Assembly (NCBI GenBank): GCA_018609935.1
Contig: JAHENH010000157.1
Span: 5,149-69,148 of the forward strand
DNA from: Halobacteriales archaeon
GTDB taxonomy: Archaea; Halobacteriota; Halobacteria; Halorutilales; JAHENH01
Direction of reading: 5' to 3'
DNA length: 64,000 bases
The translations under genes and the position numbers were made by a program. Every line of letters starts with the position of its first letter. Positions within the stretch are counted from its first letter, which is position 1. The notes below the pieces were generated by a model, which made no database searches, was not told where the DNA came from, and worked only from the letters and a program-made list of their open reading frames with translations. Below are positions 39,744 through 49,103 of this stretch, one piece after another.

Positions 39744-40472
39744 TTAGTTCAATTTTTTCTTTATTTTATCTGCATATTTATCAGCTATACGTATAGGTTC
39801 TGGAAGTTTATAATTCTGACATAGTTTTTCAACAATATCTACCGAAGAACTGTTGCTAACTCTATGTCCTGAGCTTACATAGATAGGATTAATTTTATAA
39901 TTTTTATATTGTTTAGATTGGAAAGCGTAACCAATAGTGGATTCAGATTGTGTTTCAATAGTGTCGTCAGATTTTATTTTTATTCTCTCACCCTTAGGAA
40001 GTTTATCTATAGGTTTTTCCGGAGTTCCACAAAGAAGATTTTTAGCCACTCCAATAGATGGTATATCTGTAGCAACCCCGATATGTGTGGCTATTCCTGC
40101 CTGTCTAAAATGTATTCTTCCATTCCCATCAAGTAACAATAAATCTGGACTAAAGCTAACAGAATTAAGGACTTTTAATATACTTGGCCCTTCCCTAAAT
40201 GCTAAAAGACCAGGTATATATGGAATACCTATATCAGATAATACATAATTTTTTTCTATTATCTCGTCATCTTTGAAAAATACTATAGCGCTTATTATTT
40301 TCTCTTCATCTAAAAACGCTTGATCTATACCGGCTATAGTACAATCAAAAACATCATTTATATATAAATCATCTTTAAAGACAGCTTTTGAGGTAATATT
40401 TCGTTGCAATTCTTTCATTTCCTTCTTAGACAAAGAAGAATTAGGGAACAGATCTGTATCTATATCTACCAA
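39744..40472 (-). CDS. nfi: Endonuclease V
   Basis: A 242-residue nuclease that nicks DNA (or RNA) one base 3' of deaminated adenine (inosine). The catalytic acidic residues are visible: Asp at about 50 (AGIDQAF), Glu at about 94 (AFREGP) and Asp at about 115 (LLLDGNGRIHF). YIPGLLAFREGP, IGVAKNLL and YVSSGHR complete the family pattern. It is transcribed alone. The length is typical. Confidence 0.93.
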   Translation of the reverse strand: MVDIDTDLFPNSSLSKKEMKELQRNITSKAVFKDDLYINDVFDCTIAGIDQAFLDEEKIISAIVFFKDDEIIEKNYVLSDIGIPYIPGLLAFREGPSILKVLNSVSFSPDLLLLDGNGRIHFRQAGIATHIGVATDIPSIGVAKNLLCGTPEKPIDKLPKGERIKIKSDDTIETQSESTIGYAFQSKQYKNYKINPIYVSSGHRVSNSSSVDIVEKLCQNYKLPEPIRIADKYADKIKKKLN

Positions 40473-40546
40473 TTCTTAAAATATAGCTTATAAAATAATA
40501 AAAGAGTGTTGGAAAACGTTGTAGTTTTTAAGTGTTAATTATTTTT

Positions 40547-41143
40547 TTAAGATTTTGCATCTTGGTAACGGCTTTCTACATCATCCCAGTTTACTACATC
40601 CCACCAACTATCTATATAGTCTCCTTTATTGTTTTCATATTGTAGATAGAAAGCATGTTCCCATACATCTAATACTAATAATGGAGTACCTCCTTCTATA
40701 GTTCGATTGTTATGGTTTTCGACTTGTTTAATCATAAGTTGGTCTAGTTCAGGTTCATAGACCAACATCCCCCAACCTGATCCTTCAACAGATCCAGCTG
40801 TTGCAGAAAACTCGTCTTTGAAGTTTTCGAAGGATCCAAAATCATTTTCTATCCCATCACCTAAAGCTCCCCCAGGTTCACCACCTCCATCTGGTGACAT
40901 ATTGGGCCAAAATATTGAATGGTTTATATGTCCCGATAGATTAAAGGATAAATTTCTTTTTACTGCTTTTATTCCATCGTAGTTTCCGTTAGACCTCATC
41001 TCTTCTAGTTTTTCTAGAGCTGCATTTGCTCCATTTACATATCCTTGATGGTGTTTATCATGGTGTAGCCTCATTATGCGCTCATCTATATGTGGCTCCA
41101 ATGCATCATAATCATATGGTAATTCAGGTAGTTCGTATGCCAT
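40547..41143 (-). CDS. sod: Superoxide dismutase (Mn/Fe family)
   Basis: A 198-residue cytoplasmic enzyme that converts superoxide to oxygen and peroxide. MAYELPELPYDYDALEPHI is the family start. Metal ligands are the first His near HHDKHHQGY, the His in NLSGHINHSIFW, and Asp and His in VLDVWEHAFYLQY. The Gly-Gly-rich loop (SPDGGGEPGGALG) matches haloarchaeal Mn-SODs. I chose the ATG at 41143; the frame extends to 41164 but adds atypical residues. Its presence indicates exposure to oxygen. Confidence 0.95.
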   Translation of the reverse strand: MAYELPELPYDYDALEPHIDERIMRLHHDKHHQGYVNGANAALEKLEEMRSNGNYDGIKAVKRNLSFNLSGHINHSIFWPNMSPDGGGEPGGALGDGIENDFGSFENFKDEFSATAGSVEGSGWGMLVYEPELDQLMIKQVENHNNRTIEGGTPLLVLDVWEHAFYLQYENNKGDYIDSWWDVVNWDDVESRYQDAKS

Positions 41144-41293
41144 ACATCTGTGGAAGGTATTCAAACTAATTTAACGTTGTGAATAATATTTATTATCTTA
41201 TCTCCTTCTATTAAATATCTGATGATAGAGATGGTATAAAATAATATTTCAGAGGTTATTTCTTAATTTTTTTATTATGTGTTTTCTGTAGAG

Positions 41294-41899
41294 TTAAGGT
41301 TTTTTAGCTATTGTTACTATTGCGTCGTCTTTTATTATATTTGAACTTAATAATTCATTTTTTATGTCTTTCCATCCAGCTTTTTTTAACATTTCCTTTG
41401 CTTCCTCTTTATTATAAAAAAGCATTATAGAATTAGCTATAGCTTTTAGAAATCTATTTTTAGGTTTATTTGGACCTACAATAAGTATCTTTCCTTGTTT
41501 TTTGGTTACTCTTCTTGCTTCTTTTAGTGTTTTAACTGGTTCAGGAAAATATTCTATTGCACCTGATGACCATACAGCATCAAAAGAGTTATCTTTATAA
41601 GGAAGGTTGTCTGCATCCCCTAAAATAAAATTAGCATCTATATTTTTTTCTAATGCTTTCGAGAGTTGTTCTTTAGTTATGTCTACAGCATGTACTTCGT
41701 TTGATTTATTGGCTAGTTCTTCTGTAGCAAAACCTGTTCCACACCCTATATCTAAAACCGTATCATTTTCCTGTATAGAAAAGAGTTCTATAGCTCTCGA
41801 CCGCATTTTTTCATTCCAAAAAACAGGATTTACCGTATCGTAAAAGTTTGAAAAATATTTGTAAAACAAACGTGTTCGTTTTTTCTTTCTTAGGATCAT
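41294..41899 (-). CDS. Class I SAM-dependent methyltransferase
   Basis: A 201-residue UbiE/MenG-like methyltransferase. The SAM-binding motif [15 protein letters not shown] lies at about residues 48-62, followed by [20 protein letters not shown] and [16 protein letters not shown]. The N-terminal [20 protein letters not shown] is typical of haloarchaeal members that may methylate quinones, which is only an inference. Its ATG overlaps the end of aif6 by four bases (ATGA), so they are co-transcribed. Confidence 0.85.
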   Translation of the reverse strand: MILRKKKRTRLFYKYFSNFYDTVNPVFWNEKMRSRAIELFSIQENDTVLDIGCGTGFATEELANKSNEVHAVDITKEQLSKALEKNIDANFILGDADNLPYKDNSFDAVWSSGAIEYFPEPVKTLKEARRVTKKQGKILIVGPNKPKNRFLKAIANSIMLFYNKEEAKEMLKKAGWKDIKNELLSSNIIKDDAIVTIAKKP

Positions 41900-42552
41900 G
41901 AATATGCTAGAGCTTCTTCTATTCTACCAAGTTCAGGTCCTGTTGTCTTTTTACCTACAATATATCCATTAGAGTTAGCTAATATACCATTTCCAATAAA
42001 AGGAGAACCATAATTAACTGTACCTGTAAAGATTTTTACATTAAATATCTCTTCTAACATTTTTATTTCCTCTTCAGTAGCTTCAGGGTGTACTAAGACT
42101 CCTTTATTGGTAGCTATAGCAACAGATCCTACAGTGTTTAGCCCTGCAATAGTGCCTTTGTGTGCTTTAACACTTAATGTTTCTTCTATGTTTTTTATTG
42201 TTTTTTCAGAAAATCTAGGTGTTACAAGTGCTGCATTATCATTTACTAATACTAAGTTTCCAACAGCATTTAGTTTACTTTGTATCTTTAATATGTTTAT
42301 GTTAATTGATTCTTTGATTTTTTTTATTGTATTATCAGATATTTCTCTAGGTACTAATATACCTATGGAATTCCCTGTTGTTAATGCTCCTATAGTAGAT
42401 GATTTACCGACATTTCCTATATATGTATTTTGTATATCTAGTTCATCTTTTAGAGTATCTATGTCACCTTTGATGATGTCTGGTGATATAATTAATGAAG
42501 AGTCTGTAGCTGTTGCGAAGACCCCTATAAAGTCCTGATCAACCTGTAACAT
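41896..42552 (-). CDS. eif6: Translation initiation factor aIF6
   Basis: A 218-residue anti-association factor that binds the large ribosomal subunit. It is built from five repeats of a beta-alpha unit with pseudo-fivefold symmetry; the sequence shows the repeated pattern [53 protein letters not shown] and [16 protein letters not shown]. Its start lies 14 bases inside the end of rpl31e. This L31e-aIF6 order is conserved in euryarchaea. Confidence 0.94.
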   Translation of the reverse strand: MLQVDQDFIGVFATATDSSLIISPDIIKGDIDTLKDELDIQNTYIGNVGKSSTIGALTTGNSIGILVPREISDNTIKKIKESININILKIQSKLNAVGNLVLVNDNAALVTPRFSEKTIKNIEETLSVKAHKGTIAGLNTVGSVAIATNKGVLVHPEATEEEIKMLEEIFNVKIFTGTVNYGSPFIGNGILANSNGYIVGKKTTGPELGRIEEALAYS

Positions 42553-42802
42553 CAGCTATTTCTGCCTCAACTATTCCATCATCAAATTTAGCTACTCTAA
42601 CACGAAGTTTCGAAGGGGGTTTTTTCCGTCCCTTACTCCATAAAGCCTCATTTATTGAGGGGTCTATATTTATGTCCTCTTTAGGTGTATTTAGATGTTT
42701 AGATAGATGTTCACGAACTAATTTTACTGCTTTATCCGCTCTATTACTCTTCGATGCTTTTCTAACTTCCCTGAGTGGTACTGTTAAAACTCTCTCTTCC
42801 AT
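42539..42802 (-). CDS. rpl31e: Large-subunit ribosomal protein L31e
   Basis: An 87-residue ribosomal protein. [35 protein letters not shown] is the family N-terminus, and [27 protein letters not shown] the rest. Size is normal. It sits between rpl39e upstream and aif6 downstream, with its 3' end overlapping aif6, forming one operon. Confidence 0.95.
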   Translation of the reverse strand: MEERVLTVPLREVRKASKSNRADKAVKLVREHLSKHLNTPKEDINIDPSINEALWSKGRKKPPSKLRVRVAKFDDGIVEAEIADVTG

Positions 42803-42906
42803 TTTCTTATATATCTTTGAAGTTTCTTTAATTAAGTTACTTTCTGTTCTTAACTAGGATAGAATGAATAGTATTCAATTAATATATTTTAATCGGGTAG
42901 TTCTAG

Positions 42907-43059
42907 TTATTCGTCGATGTCGCTTCTACGCCAATGCCTTCTTTGAGGATGCTCTGTTACTTCCCCATTTGTCTTTGCTACTACCCAGAGTGGTACTCTC
43001 TGGTTTTGGTTCCGAGCCTTTGCGAGTCTTTTTTTCTTGGCTTTATTTTTCTTTCCCAT
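42907..43059 (-). CDS. rpl39e: Large-subunit ribosomal protein L39e
   Basis: A 50-residue, strongly basic protein starting [20 protein letters not shown] and ending [11 protein letters not shown], which is the L39e pattern from end to end. It lines part of the peptide exit tunnel. It is too short to be found by length cutoffs, and a longer unrelated frame to 43398 hides its real ATG at 43059. First gene of the rpl39e-rpl31e-aif6-methyltransferase operon. Confidence 0.94.
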   Translation of the reverse strand: MGKKNKAKKKRLAKARNQNQRVPLWVVAKTNGEVTEHPQRRHWRRSDIDE

Positions 43060-43117
43060 ATTTTTGATTCCGTAACGGTGACTTAAATAGCTGTTCTTAC
43101 TAATTGGCATAAAAGTA

Positions 43118-44401
43118 ATGTTAGATATACAGGAGTTCCGTGAAAATCCGGAAAAAATAAAAAAATCCGAAGAAAAGAGAGGTAAAGATCCTTCTAAAGT
43201 TGATGATGTAGTAGACTTAGACCAAAGATGGAGGGATACAAGACAAGAACTAGATAAATTAAGACATAAACGTAATAACCTATCTGATAAAGTAGCGAAG
43301 AAAAAAAGAGAAGGAAAAGACGCAACAGAAGAGATAAAAAAGGTTAGGGAGATGAAAGACGAAATAAAAAATCTAGAAAATAAAGAAAAAGAACTCAAGA
43401 AAAATAGAGATAGAATACGTTATGAGATAGGTAATATATTACATAAATCCGTTCCTATAGGAGAGGATGAAGAAGACAATGTAGAAATAAGACGGACTGG
43501 AAAAACAGAAAAACAATTTGAGGTTATTCCCCACGCTGAATTTGTTCGAAATAAAAAATTAGTAGATGAAGAAAAAGCAGGTGAAGTATCTGGTAGTAGG
43601 TTTTATTATCTAAAGAAGGATCTAGTTGGATTGAATCTCGCTTTACAACAGTTTGCAATAGATAAACTTGAAGAAAAAGGATTTCTACCAATGCAGACAC
43701 CATATATATTGAATGAAGAACAGATGAGTGCAGCTGCTGAACTATCTGATTTTGAAGAACAACTCTATAAAGTAAAAGAAGAAAACAGAACACAAAAACA
43801 AGAAACTGAAGATTCTTACTTAATCGCTACTAGTGAACAAACTCTTGCGTCATATCACTATGATGAAATTTTAGAACCAGGTGATCTACCATTGAAATAT
43901 GCAGGTGTTTCAACATGTTTTAGAAGAGAAGCAGGCAGCCATGGAAAAGATACAAAAGGAATATTTAGAGTACATCAATTCGAAAAGATTGAACAATATA
44001 TATTTTCAAAACCCGAGAACAGTTGGAACTACATAGAAGATCTTAAAGAAAACTCTGAAGAAATACTAGAGGATCTTGGCTTAGACTATAGAGTAGTTAA
44101 TGTTTGTTCTGGAGATATGAACGATAATGCAGCTAAAAAATATGATCTTGAAGCATGGTTTCCAAGCCAGAATAAGTACAGAGAACTGGTAAGCTGTAGT
44201 AATTGTACTAGTTATCAAGCAAGAAAACTAAATATAAGGGTAAGAGGGGAAAACAATCCAACAATACATACATTAAACGCTACTGCATTAGCTATTCAAC
44301 GAACTATATGCGCTATATTAGAACAAAACCAAAAGGAAAACGGAAAAGTAGAAATTCCAAGTGTCTTGGAAGATTATTTCAATAAAAAAGAAATAGTGTG
44401 A
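43118..44401 (+). CDS. serS: Seryl-tRNA synthetase
   Basis: A 427-residue class II synthetase of the common (bacterial/haloarchaeal) type rather than the rare methanogen type. Residues about 1-105 form the long antiparallel coiled-coil arm ([15 protein letters not shown], many Lys and Glu) that binds the tRNA variable arm. The class II core has [26 protein letters not shown] (motif 2), [37 protein letters not shown] and [17 protein letters not shown] (motif 3). It diverges from rpl39e with a 58-base spacer. Confidence 0.96.
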   Translation: MLDIQEFRENPEKIKKSEEKRGKDPSKVDDVVDLDQRWRDTRQELDKLRHKRNNLSDKVAKKKREGKDATEEIKKVREMKDEIKNLENKEKELKKNRDRIRYEIGNILHKSVPIGEDEEDNVEIRRTGKTEKQFEVIPHAEFVRNKKLVDEEKAGEVSGSRFYYLKKDLVGLNLALQQFAIDKLEEKGFLPMQTPYILNEEQMSAAAELSDFEEQLYKVKEENRTQKQETEDSYLIATSEQTLASYHYDEILEPGDLPLKYAGVSTCFRREAGSHGKDTKGIFRVHQFEKIEQYIFSKPENSWNYIEDLKENSEEILEDLGLDYRVVNVCSGDMNDNAAKKYDLEAWFPSQNKYRELVSCSNCTSYQARKLNIRVRGENNPTIHTLNATALAIQRTICAILEQNQKENGKVEIPSVLEDYFNKKEIV

Positions 44402-44889
44402 CATTGTCCTCGCCCTGAATGGTGATAATTCTGACAGAGTCACCAACTCTCCAGTTCGAAAAGTCTTTGAATGTTCCTGTCTTCTCACCTGCTTTTTGTC
44501 TTTATACAGACACAGAAGCTGGCGTCAAATAGCTACTGGTTTAGGAAGTTATCACAGAACTTCATGGCTTCAAAATCAACTTCCTTCCCTTACCTACAAC
44601 CAATACTTAAAAAACAAACTTATAATTTGTTATTCTATAGAAATTTATGATCTATATATTCTATAGATTTGTAAATTAATCTATTGTATTCTCTAAAATA
44701 GGATCGTATTAACTCACTTACAAACCTATAGGGAGATAAATGTTAAATTACTATCATTTAATTATATTTAGATAAATATTGATAATCATATAACTAAAAA
44801 TATATGCATGTCAGTTATTATTATGGCTATTTTCATTAGAAACATTTATAAATTGGAGAATTTTAATATAGACCAGATAGGAATGACAG
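44402..44889. mobile_element. Gene-free stretch with a probable degenerate IS end
   Basis: Immediately after serS, about 44405-44440 reads TCCTCGCCCTGAATGGTGAT, an imperfect hairpin (CCTCGCC against GGTGATAA) of the wording seen at the 3' ends of haloarchaeal IS200/IS605/IS1341 elements. The following 170 bases to about 44610 have a richer composition and short minus-strand frames only. After that the sequence is AT-rich. TATA-like AAATATATGC near 44798 and ATTTATAAATTG near 44845 could serve the gene at 44890. Confidence 0.4.
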
Positions 44890-45171
44890 GTGACTGTTTT
44901 TGCCATCGACGGAGCGACTGAGAAGGTAGAAGAACTTCCACCAAGTGCTAAATTAGTTTTAAAAGTACTAGAGTATAATGGAGAGATGACTCAGGGAGAA
45001 ATAGCTGAAGAAGCAAGACTATCAAGAAGAACTATAAGAGATGCACTAAGTAGGCTAAGAAACGAGAAACTAGTAGCTAAAGTTCCATGTCTTGAGGATG
45101 CAAGAAAATCATTCTACGAGATAGAAGTCAACTCTCAAGATACTACAGAAAAACAAGAAATCACCAAATGA
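44890..45171 (+). CDS. Small helix-turn-helix transcriptional regulator
   Basis: A 93-residue winged-helix protein. LPPSAKLVLKVLEYNGEMTQGEIAEEARLSRRTIRDALSRLRNEKLV (residues about 17-63) is the MarR/TrmB-like HTH seen in many small haloarchaeal regulators. The start used is GTG at 44890; an ATG at 44883 is in another frame. The C-terminal tail is short and acidic. Targets unknown. Its neighbourhood of mobile-element remnants gives no hint. Confidence 0.8.
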   Translation: MTVFAIDGATEKVEELPPSAKLVLKVLEYNGEMTQGEIAEEARLSRRTIRDALSRLRNEKLVAKVPCLEDARKSFYEIEVNSQDTTEKQEITK

Positions 45172-45490
45172 AATAGTAGCAGCCAGATCGCTAAATACAA
45201 AACAATATTCTTCTCCCTAACTAAATATATATATATATCATACTTCTTACCTAACTAAAGAATGTAAACTACTCAAGACATCAAGAATCGGGGATTCCCC
45301 AAGATCTCGGAGTTAACATACTCCACACAGCCACTGTATTACAAAACCAAATGACTGTCTCGAGTTGGGCCACCACGTTCACAGTACTCGAAACTCCTCG
45401 TCTCACCAGTATATGAAATTTGAGAAAGGAGTTATCTCCGACAAATCAACATACTAAGTAGGATTACGTAAATACTTCAATGCAATTCAC

Positions 45491-45548
45491 CTCCGTTCGT
45501 AAATCTTAGGATTTACAAGCCATCAAGACGAAAAGTCTTGAAACGGAG
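45491..45548 (+). ncRNA. Possible three-way-junction RNA element
   Basis: The outer stem CTCCGTT (45491-45497) pairs with AACGGAG (45542-45548). Inside are two perfect hairpins: GTAAATC-TTAG-GATTTAC (45499-45516) and CAAGAC-GAAAA-GTCTTG (45524-45540). All three helices are perfect, which is unlikely in random AT-rich DNA. It lies 135 bases upstream of the rhodanese start on the same strand. It could be a transposon-end RNA (omega-RNA type), a leader structure, or an independent small RNA. Confidence 0.4.
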
Positions 45549-45650
45549 TAAAGCCTTCGAGGTACTCTAGCTGTTTCTTTAGACTACAGGTTTCAAACTA
45601 TCACAAAAATAGTTAGATAACTAATATAGGCAAGTTCTGCCGGTATCGAG

Positions 45651-45668
45651 AGGGTTTTTAAAAACCCT
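45651..45668. promoter_or_regulatory. 18-bp perfect palindrome at the rhodanese promoter
   Basis: AGGGTTTTTAAAAACCCT is its own reverse complement. Its centre (TTTTTAAAAA) lies about 23 bases before the ATG of the rhodanese gene, the position of a TATA box for a leaderless transcript. It can therefore be a TATA box embedded in an operator for a dimeric regulator. Confidence 0.5.
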
Positions 45669-45682
45669 AAAATACAAGTTAT

Positions 45683-46534
45683 ATGTCATATGCAAAAGAC
45701 GTACTAGTCGATGCAGACTGGGTAGAAGAACGCCTAGACCAATTCCAAAACGATAACCCAGACCTAAGACTCATAGAAGTGGACGTTGACACTGAAAGCT
45801 ATGAGGAATCACACGCTCCAGGAGCTATAGGTTTCAACTGGGAAGAAGACCTTGAAGATCAAATTAAGAGAGACATACTAAGAAAGGAAGATTTTGAAGA
45901 GCTTCTTGGATCAAATGGAATTACTGAAGATTCAACAGTTGTATTCTATGGAGATAACTCAAACTGGTTCGCAACCTATTCATACTGGTTGTTTAAGTAT
46001 TATGGACATGAAGACGCATATCTATTAGATGGAGGTAGAGATTACTGGATAGAAAATGATTATCCTACTACTGCAGAAAAACCTAGTTTCAGTGAACGTC
46101 AATATAATGCAAGAGGTCCCTTTGAATCAATAAGAGCCTATAGAGATGAAGTAGAAAAGGCCATAGATAGAGGAGTTCCATTAGTAGATGTAAGATCTCC
46201 TGAAGAATTTTCTGGAGAAGTCTTAGCTCCACCAGGACTTCAAGAGACAGCTCAACGTGGAGGTCATATACCTGGAGCAGAAAATATCTCTTGGTCGGAA
46301 GCCGTAAATGATGATGGTACATTCAAATCTGCTGATGAACTAGAAGACATATATAAAGAAAAAGGTATAACTGAAGATCAAAAAGTGATTGCGTATTGTC
46401 GTATAGGAGAAAGATCAGCTGTTACATGGTTCGTACTTAAAGAACTGCTTGGCTATGAAGACGTAGCTAACTATGATGGTTCATGGACAGAATGGGGAAA
46501 TCTAGTTGACGCTCCAGTAGAAACGGGAGAATAA
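45683..46534 (+). CDS. Sulfurtransferase (two rhodanese domains)
   Basis: A 283-residue thiosulfate or 3-mercaptopyruvate sulfurtransferase. Two rhodanese domains are seen: the first (about 1-135) is inactive and keeps VLVDADWVEERL...VFYGDNSNWFATYSYWLFKYYGH; the second (about 150-283) has VDVRSPEEFSGE and the active-site loop AYCRIGERS with the persulfide Cys. Many acidic residues. It transfers sulfur to cyanide or acceptor thiols. The gene is monocistronic and has a palindromic promoter element. Confidence 0.92.
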   Translation: MSYAKDVLVDADWVEERLDQFQNDNPDLRLIEVDVDTESYEESHAPGAIGFNWEEDLEDQIKRDILRKEDFEELLGSNGITEDSTVVFYGDNSNWFATYSYWLFKYYGHEDAYLLDGGRDYWIENDYPTTAEKPSFSERQYNARGPFESIRAYRDEVEKAIDRGVPLVDVRSPEEFSGEVLAPPGLQETAQRGGHIPGAENISWSEAVNDDGTFKSADELEDIYKEKGITEDQKVIAYCRIGERSAVTWFVLKELLGYEDVANYDGSWTEWGNLVDAPVETGE

Positions 46535-46562
46535 ACTATATCTTATTTAATTTTTTTAAAGC

Positions 46563-47183
46563 CTAGCAGACTGGTTTTGGATTAATACCAAGTCCTTCAA
46601 GTGTTTCTGCATAATTACTATATACAATATCTATTGTTTTTTTTGCTGTTCTCTCAGGTATACCCCAATCTTTACAAGTTTTATTTAACATTTTTTTAGT
46701 TTTGTCCAATATTTCTTTATTATCTTTTCTCATTTCACGGAATATATCAGCTCTTTTTTCCTCACCTCTACCTACAAAGAAAACAGTAGTCTGTTTCAAT
46801 GTATTATCACTAACTAAAGATCTACCAATAAGTGCACCTAACCTTTCTTGAGTGGCTTCTAACGACCTCATATATTCATGTAAGGATGAATTATCAATAG
46901 GGCTATATCTATTATTTATCTCTTTTTCAACTTTTTTTAGATGTCCTTTTTCGATAGACTCAAAATCATTTAGGTTTTCTTTTATTTCACTATTTTTTTC
47001 TGATTTCTTCCAAGCTTGGAAAGTTTTTATTGCAGAATTTTCTGAATTAATCGTCTCTTTTAATATATTTTCTACGTCGATCTCACCATCAGTTTGTGCT
47101 AAAAGATTTTTAGATGAATTTAAACGGCTTAGCTCTGTTTTCTTTTCTACTTCTATATTTTCTACCAGTTCTTCAGCTTCCAT
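46563..47183 (-). CDS. All-helical protein of unknown function, divergent from rpoH
   Basis: A 206-residue protein predicted to be almost entirely helical, with several Glu residues and one His (ESIEKGHLKKVEKEIN, about residues 75-90) spaced as in ferritin-like four-helix bundles, and the segment LEATQERLGALIGRSLVSD. It resembles a haloarchaeal protein found near the RNA polymerase genes that I recall being labelled a transcription antitermination protein, but I cannot confirm that name. It shares a 59-base spacer with rpoH containing an 11-base inverted repeat, so the two may be co-regulated. Confidence 0.6.
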   Translation of the reverse strand: MEAEELVENIEVEKKTELSRLNSSKNLLAQTDGEIDVENILKETINSENSAIKTFQAWKKSEKNSEIKENLNDFESIEKGHLKKVEKEINNRYSPIDNSSLHEYMRSLEATQERLGALIGRSLVSDNTLKQTTVFFVGRGEEKRADIFREMRKDNKEILDKTKKMLNKTCKDWGIPERTAKKTIDIVYSNYAETLEGLGINPKPVC

Positions 47184-47189
47184 AGAAAA

Positions 47190-47223
47190 GAAAAGTTAAA
47201 AAAGAAAAAAAGTTTAACTTTTC
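47190..47223. promoter_or_regulatory. 11-bp perfect inverted repeat between divergent genes
   Basis: GAAAAGTTAAA (47190-47200) is repeated inverted as TTTAACTTTTC (47213-47223) with 12 bases between, lying symmetrically between the start of the helical protein (47183) and that of rpoH (47243). The rpoH-side arm lies about 20-30 bases before the rpoH ATG, where a TATA box is expected. It could be twin mirrored TATA boxes or an operator. Confidence 0.45.
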
Positions 47224-47242
47224 AATTGCGTAAAATAATGTA

Positions 47243-47473
47243 ATGGCTTCTGAGACTAAAAAACATGAGATGGTTCCAGAACATGAAATATTGGAAGAAA
47301 AAGAGGTGGAACAAGTACTTGAAAAATATGGAACAAAGAAAGAAAAATTACCAAAGATAAAAGAAAAAGATTCAGCAATAGAGGATAAAGACGTATCTAA
47401 AGGAGATATAATAAAAGTTACAAGAAATTCTGAAACTGCAGGTAAAGCAGTTATCTATAGAATAGTAGTTTAA
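47243..47473 (+). CDS. rpoH: RNA polymerase subunit H (Rpb5-like)
   Basis: A 76-residue subunit equal to the C-terminal domain of eukaryotic Rpb5. HEMVPEHEILEEKEVEQVLEKYG and LPKIKEKDSAIEDKDVSKGDIIKVTRNSETAGKAVIYRIVV are the full family pattern. It leads the operon of large subunits; its TAA overlaps the rpoB2 ATG (TAATG). Confidence 0.95.
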   Translation: MASETKKHEMVPEHEILEEKEVEQVLEKYGTKKEKLPKIKEKDSAIEDKDVSKGDIIKVTRNSETAGKAVIYRIVV

Positions 47474-49098
47474 TGGTAGACAGGAGAAAGCTTTCTGAGG
47501 CTTATTTCGATAAGAGTAAACTGTCGGGCCACCATATAAATACTTTTAATCATTTTTTAGATTATGGAATGCAGAGAGTGGTGGACGAACAAGAAGCTAT
47601 AGAAGCTAGCACAGGAGACGAAGACGTATTTGTAAGACTTGGAGCAGTTAGAGTGGAGACCCCTAAGGTGCACGAAGCAGGCGGAGGAGAAAAAGTTCTC
47701 TTTCCCCATGAAGCTAGACTTAGGAATATAACATATAGCGCACCAGTGTGGCTGGAAATGCAGGTTGTAGAAGAAGGACTCGAACATGAACCCGAAATAG
47801 TAAAAATAGGTGAGCTTCCAATGATGGTAGGTAGTAAAAGATGCAACCTAGATAGGCGTGCCTATCTAAGACACCAAGAAGAAAGAAAACAAACAGAACT
47901 TCAAGAAGCAAAAAGAAAAGAATGGGAAAACTGGAAAGACGAATGGCCACCATATAGCCCAAGAGAACCTCTAAATGACGAAAAACTAGTTCAAAGAGGG
48001 GAAGACCCAGTAGACCCTGGAGGATATTTCATTGTAAATGGAAGTGAAAGAGTTCTAGTAGCTACAGAAGATCTCTCACCAAATACAATACTTGCGGAAA
48101 AAGACGAAAAATATGGAGGGGAAATAGAAAGAGCAAAAGTATTCTCACATAGAGAAGGATATAGAGCACTAGTAGCAGTAGAAAGAGGTCTTGATTCATT
48201 ATTAAAAGTTGATATACCAAGTGTAAAACAAGATGTAAGTTTTGTCCCACTAGTTAAGGCCCTTGGACTAGAAGAAGACCAAGAAATAGTCAACGCAGTA
48301 TCAGATGACCCAGATATAGTTAAATTTATGCTTGAAAATCTTGAAGAATCCGAGGCAAAAAGTGGAGATGATGCATTTGAAATAATCTCTAAACAGATAG
48401 CCAAAGGACAAGCAAAAGAATACAGAGAAAGAAGAACAGAACATGTATTGGAAAGATACCTTCTACCCCATCTAAACATAATAAGTGAAGATGAACAAAG
48501 GATAAAGATTTCAAAAGCACATTATCTCTGCAGAATGGCGGAAGTCTGCTTTGAGTTAGCCCTTGAACGTAGAAAAGAAGACGATAAAGACCATTATGCA
48601 AATAAACTTTTGAGAGTTAGCGGAGATCTAATGGAAGATTTATTCAGAGTAGCACTAAGTAAACTAGCCAGAGATATAAGATATCAGCTTGAACGAGCCG
48701 AAATGCGTGAAAGAGAGCTAAGACCTAAAACTATAGTTAGAGCTGATGTCTTAACAGAAAGACTAGAACATCCCCTAGCTACAGGAAACTGGGTTGGTGG
48801 AAGAACAGGTGTTGCCCAACTTCTAGATAGATCCGATCATATGTCAGCACTCAGCCATCTTAGACGTCTGAGATCACCTCTCTCAAGAGGGCAGCCTCAC
48901 TTTGAAGCAAGAGACCTACATTCAACCCAGTGGGGAAGAATATGTCCAAATGAAACACCTGAAGGACCTAACTGTGGTTTAGTTAAGAATTTCGCTCAAG
49001 CAGTAGATATCTCGAAAGGTGTCGAAAGAATTGAACAAGTAGAAGAAAAGCTGTCAGAGCTTGGAGTGGAAAGAATAGGTAGAACAAACGGAAGATAA
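47473..49098 (+). CDS. rpoB2: RNA polymerase subunit B'' (N-terminal half of B)
   Basis: A 541-residue protein covering the protrusion, lobe and fork of Rpb2. [25 protein letters not shown] starts it; [23 protein letters not shown] and the fork region [44 protein letters not shown] mark the end. The split into B'' and B' is as in haloarchaea and many methanogens. It is followed after 5 bases by rpoB1. Confidence 0.97.
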   Translation: MVDRRKLSEAYFDKSKLSGHHINTFNHFLDYGMQRVVDEQEAIEASTGDEDVFVRLGAVRVETPKVHEAGGGEKVLFPHEARLRNITYSAPVWLEMQVVEEGLEHEPEIVKIGELPMMVGSKRCNLDRRAYLRHQEERKQTELQEAKRKEWENWKDEWPPYSPREPLNDEKLVQRGEDPVDPGGYFIVNGSERVLVATEDLSPNTILAEKDEKYGGEIERAKVFSHREGYRALVAVERGLDSLLKVDIPSVKQDVSFVPLVKALGLEEDQEIVNAVSDDPDIVKFMLENLEESEAKSGDDAFEIISKQIAKGQAKEYRERRTEHVLERYLLPHLNIISEDEQRIKISKAHYLCRMAEVCFELALERRKEDDKDHYANKLLRVSGDLMEDLFRVALSKLARDIRYQLERAEMRERELRPKTIVRADVLTERLEHPLATGNWVGGRTGVAQLLDRSDHMSALSHLRRLRSPLSRGQPHFEARDLHSTQWGRICPNETPEGPNCGLVKNFAQAVDISKGVERIEQVEEKLSELGVERIGRTNGR

Positions 49099-49103
49099 AA
49101 AAA

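Larger units (their letters stand above)
45172..45682. other. Gene-free stretch with structured elements, possible IS remnant
   Basis: About 510 bases. From 45290 the composition is coding-like or structured rather than AT filler. GGGGA-TTCCCC-type hairpin sits at 45290-45301, a three-way-junction fold at 45491-45548, and an 18-base palindrome at 45651-45668 (the last two are listed separately). Short minus-strand frames are interrupted by stops. A decayed transposon is the plainest explanation; a leader RNA for the rhodanese gene is the alternative. Confidence 0.4.

Noticed and set aside
42907..43398. 163-codon frame running through the L39e gene and into serS
   Set aside because: Only its last 50 codons match L39e; the upstream part is antisense to serS and is low-complexity Ser/Phe.
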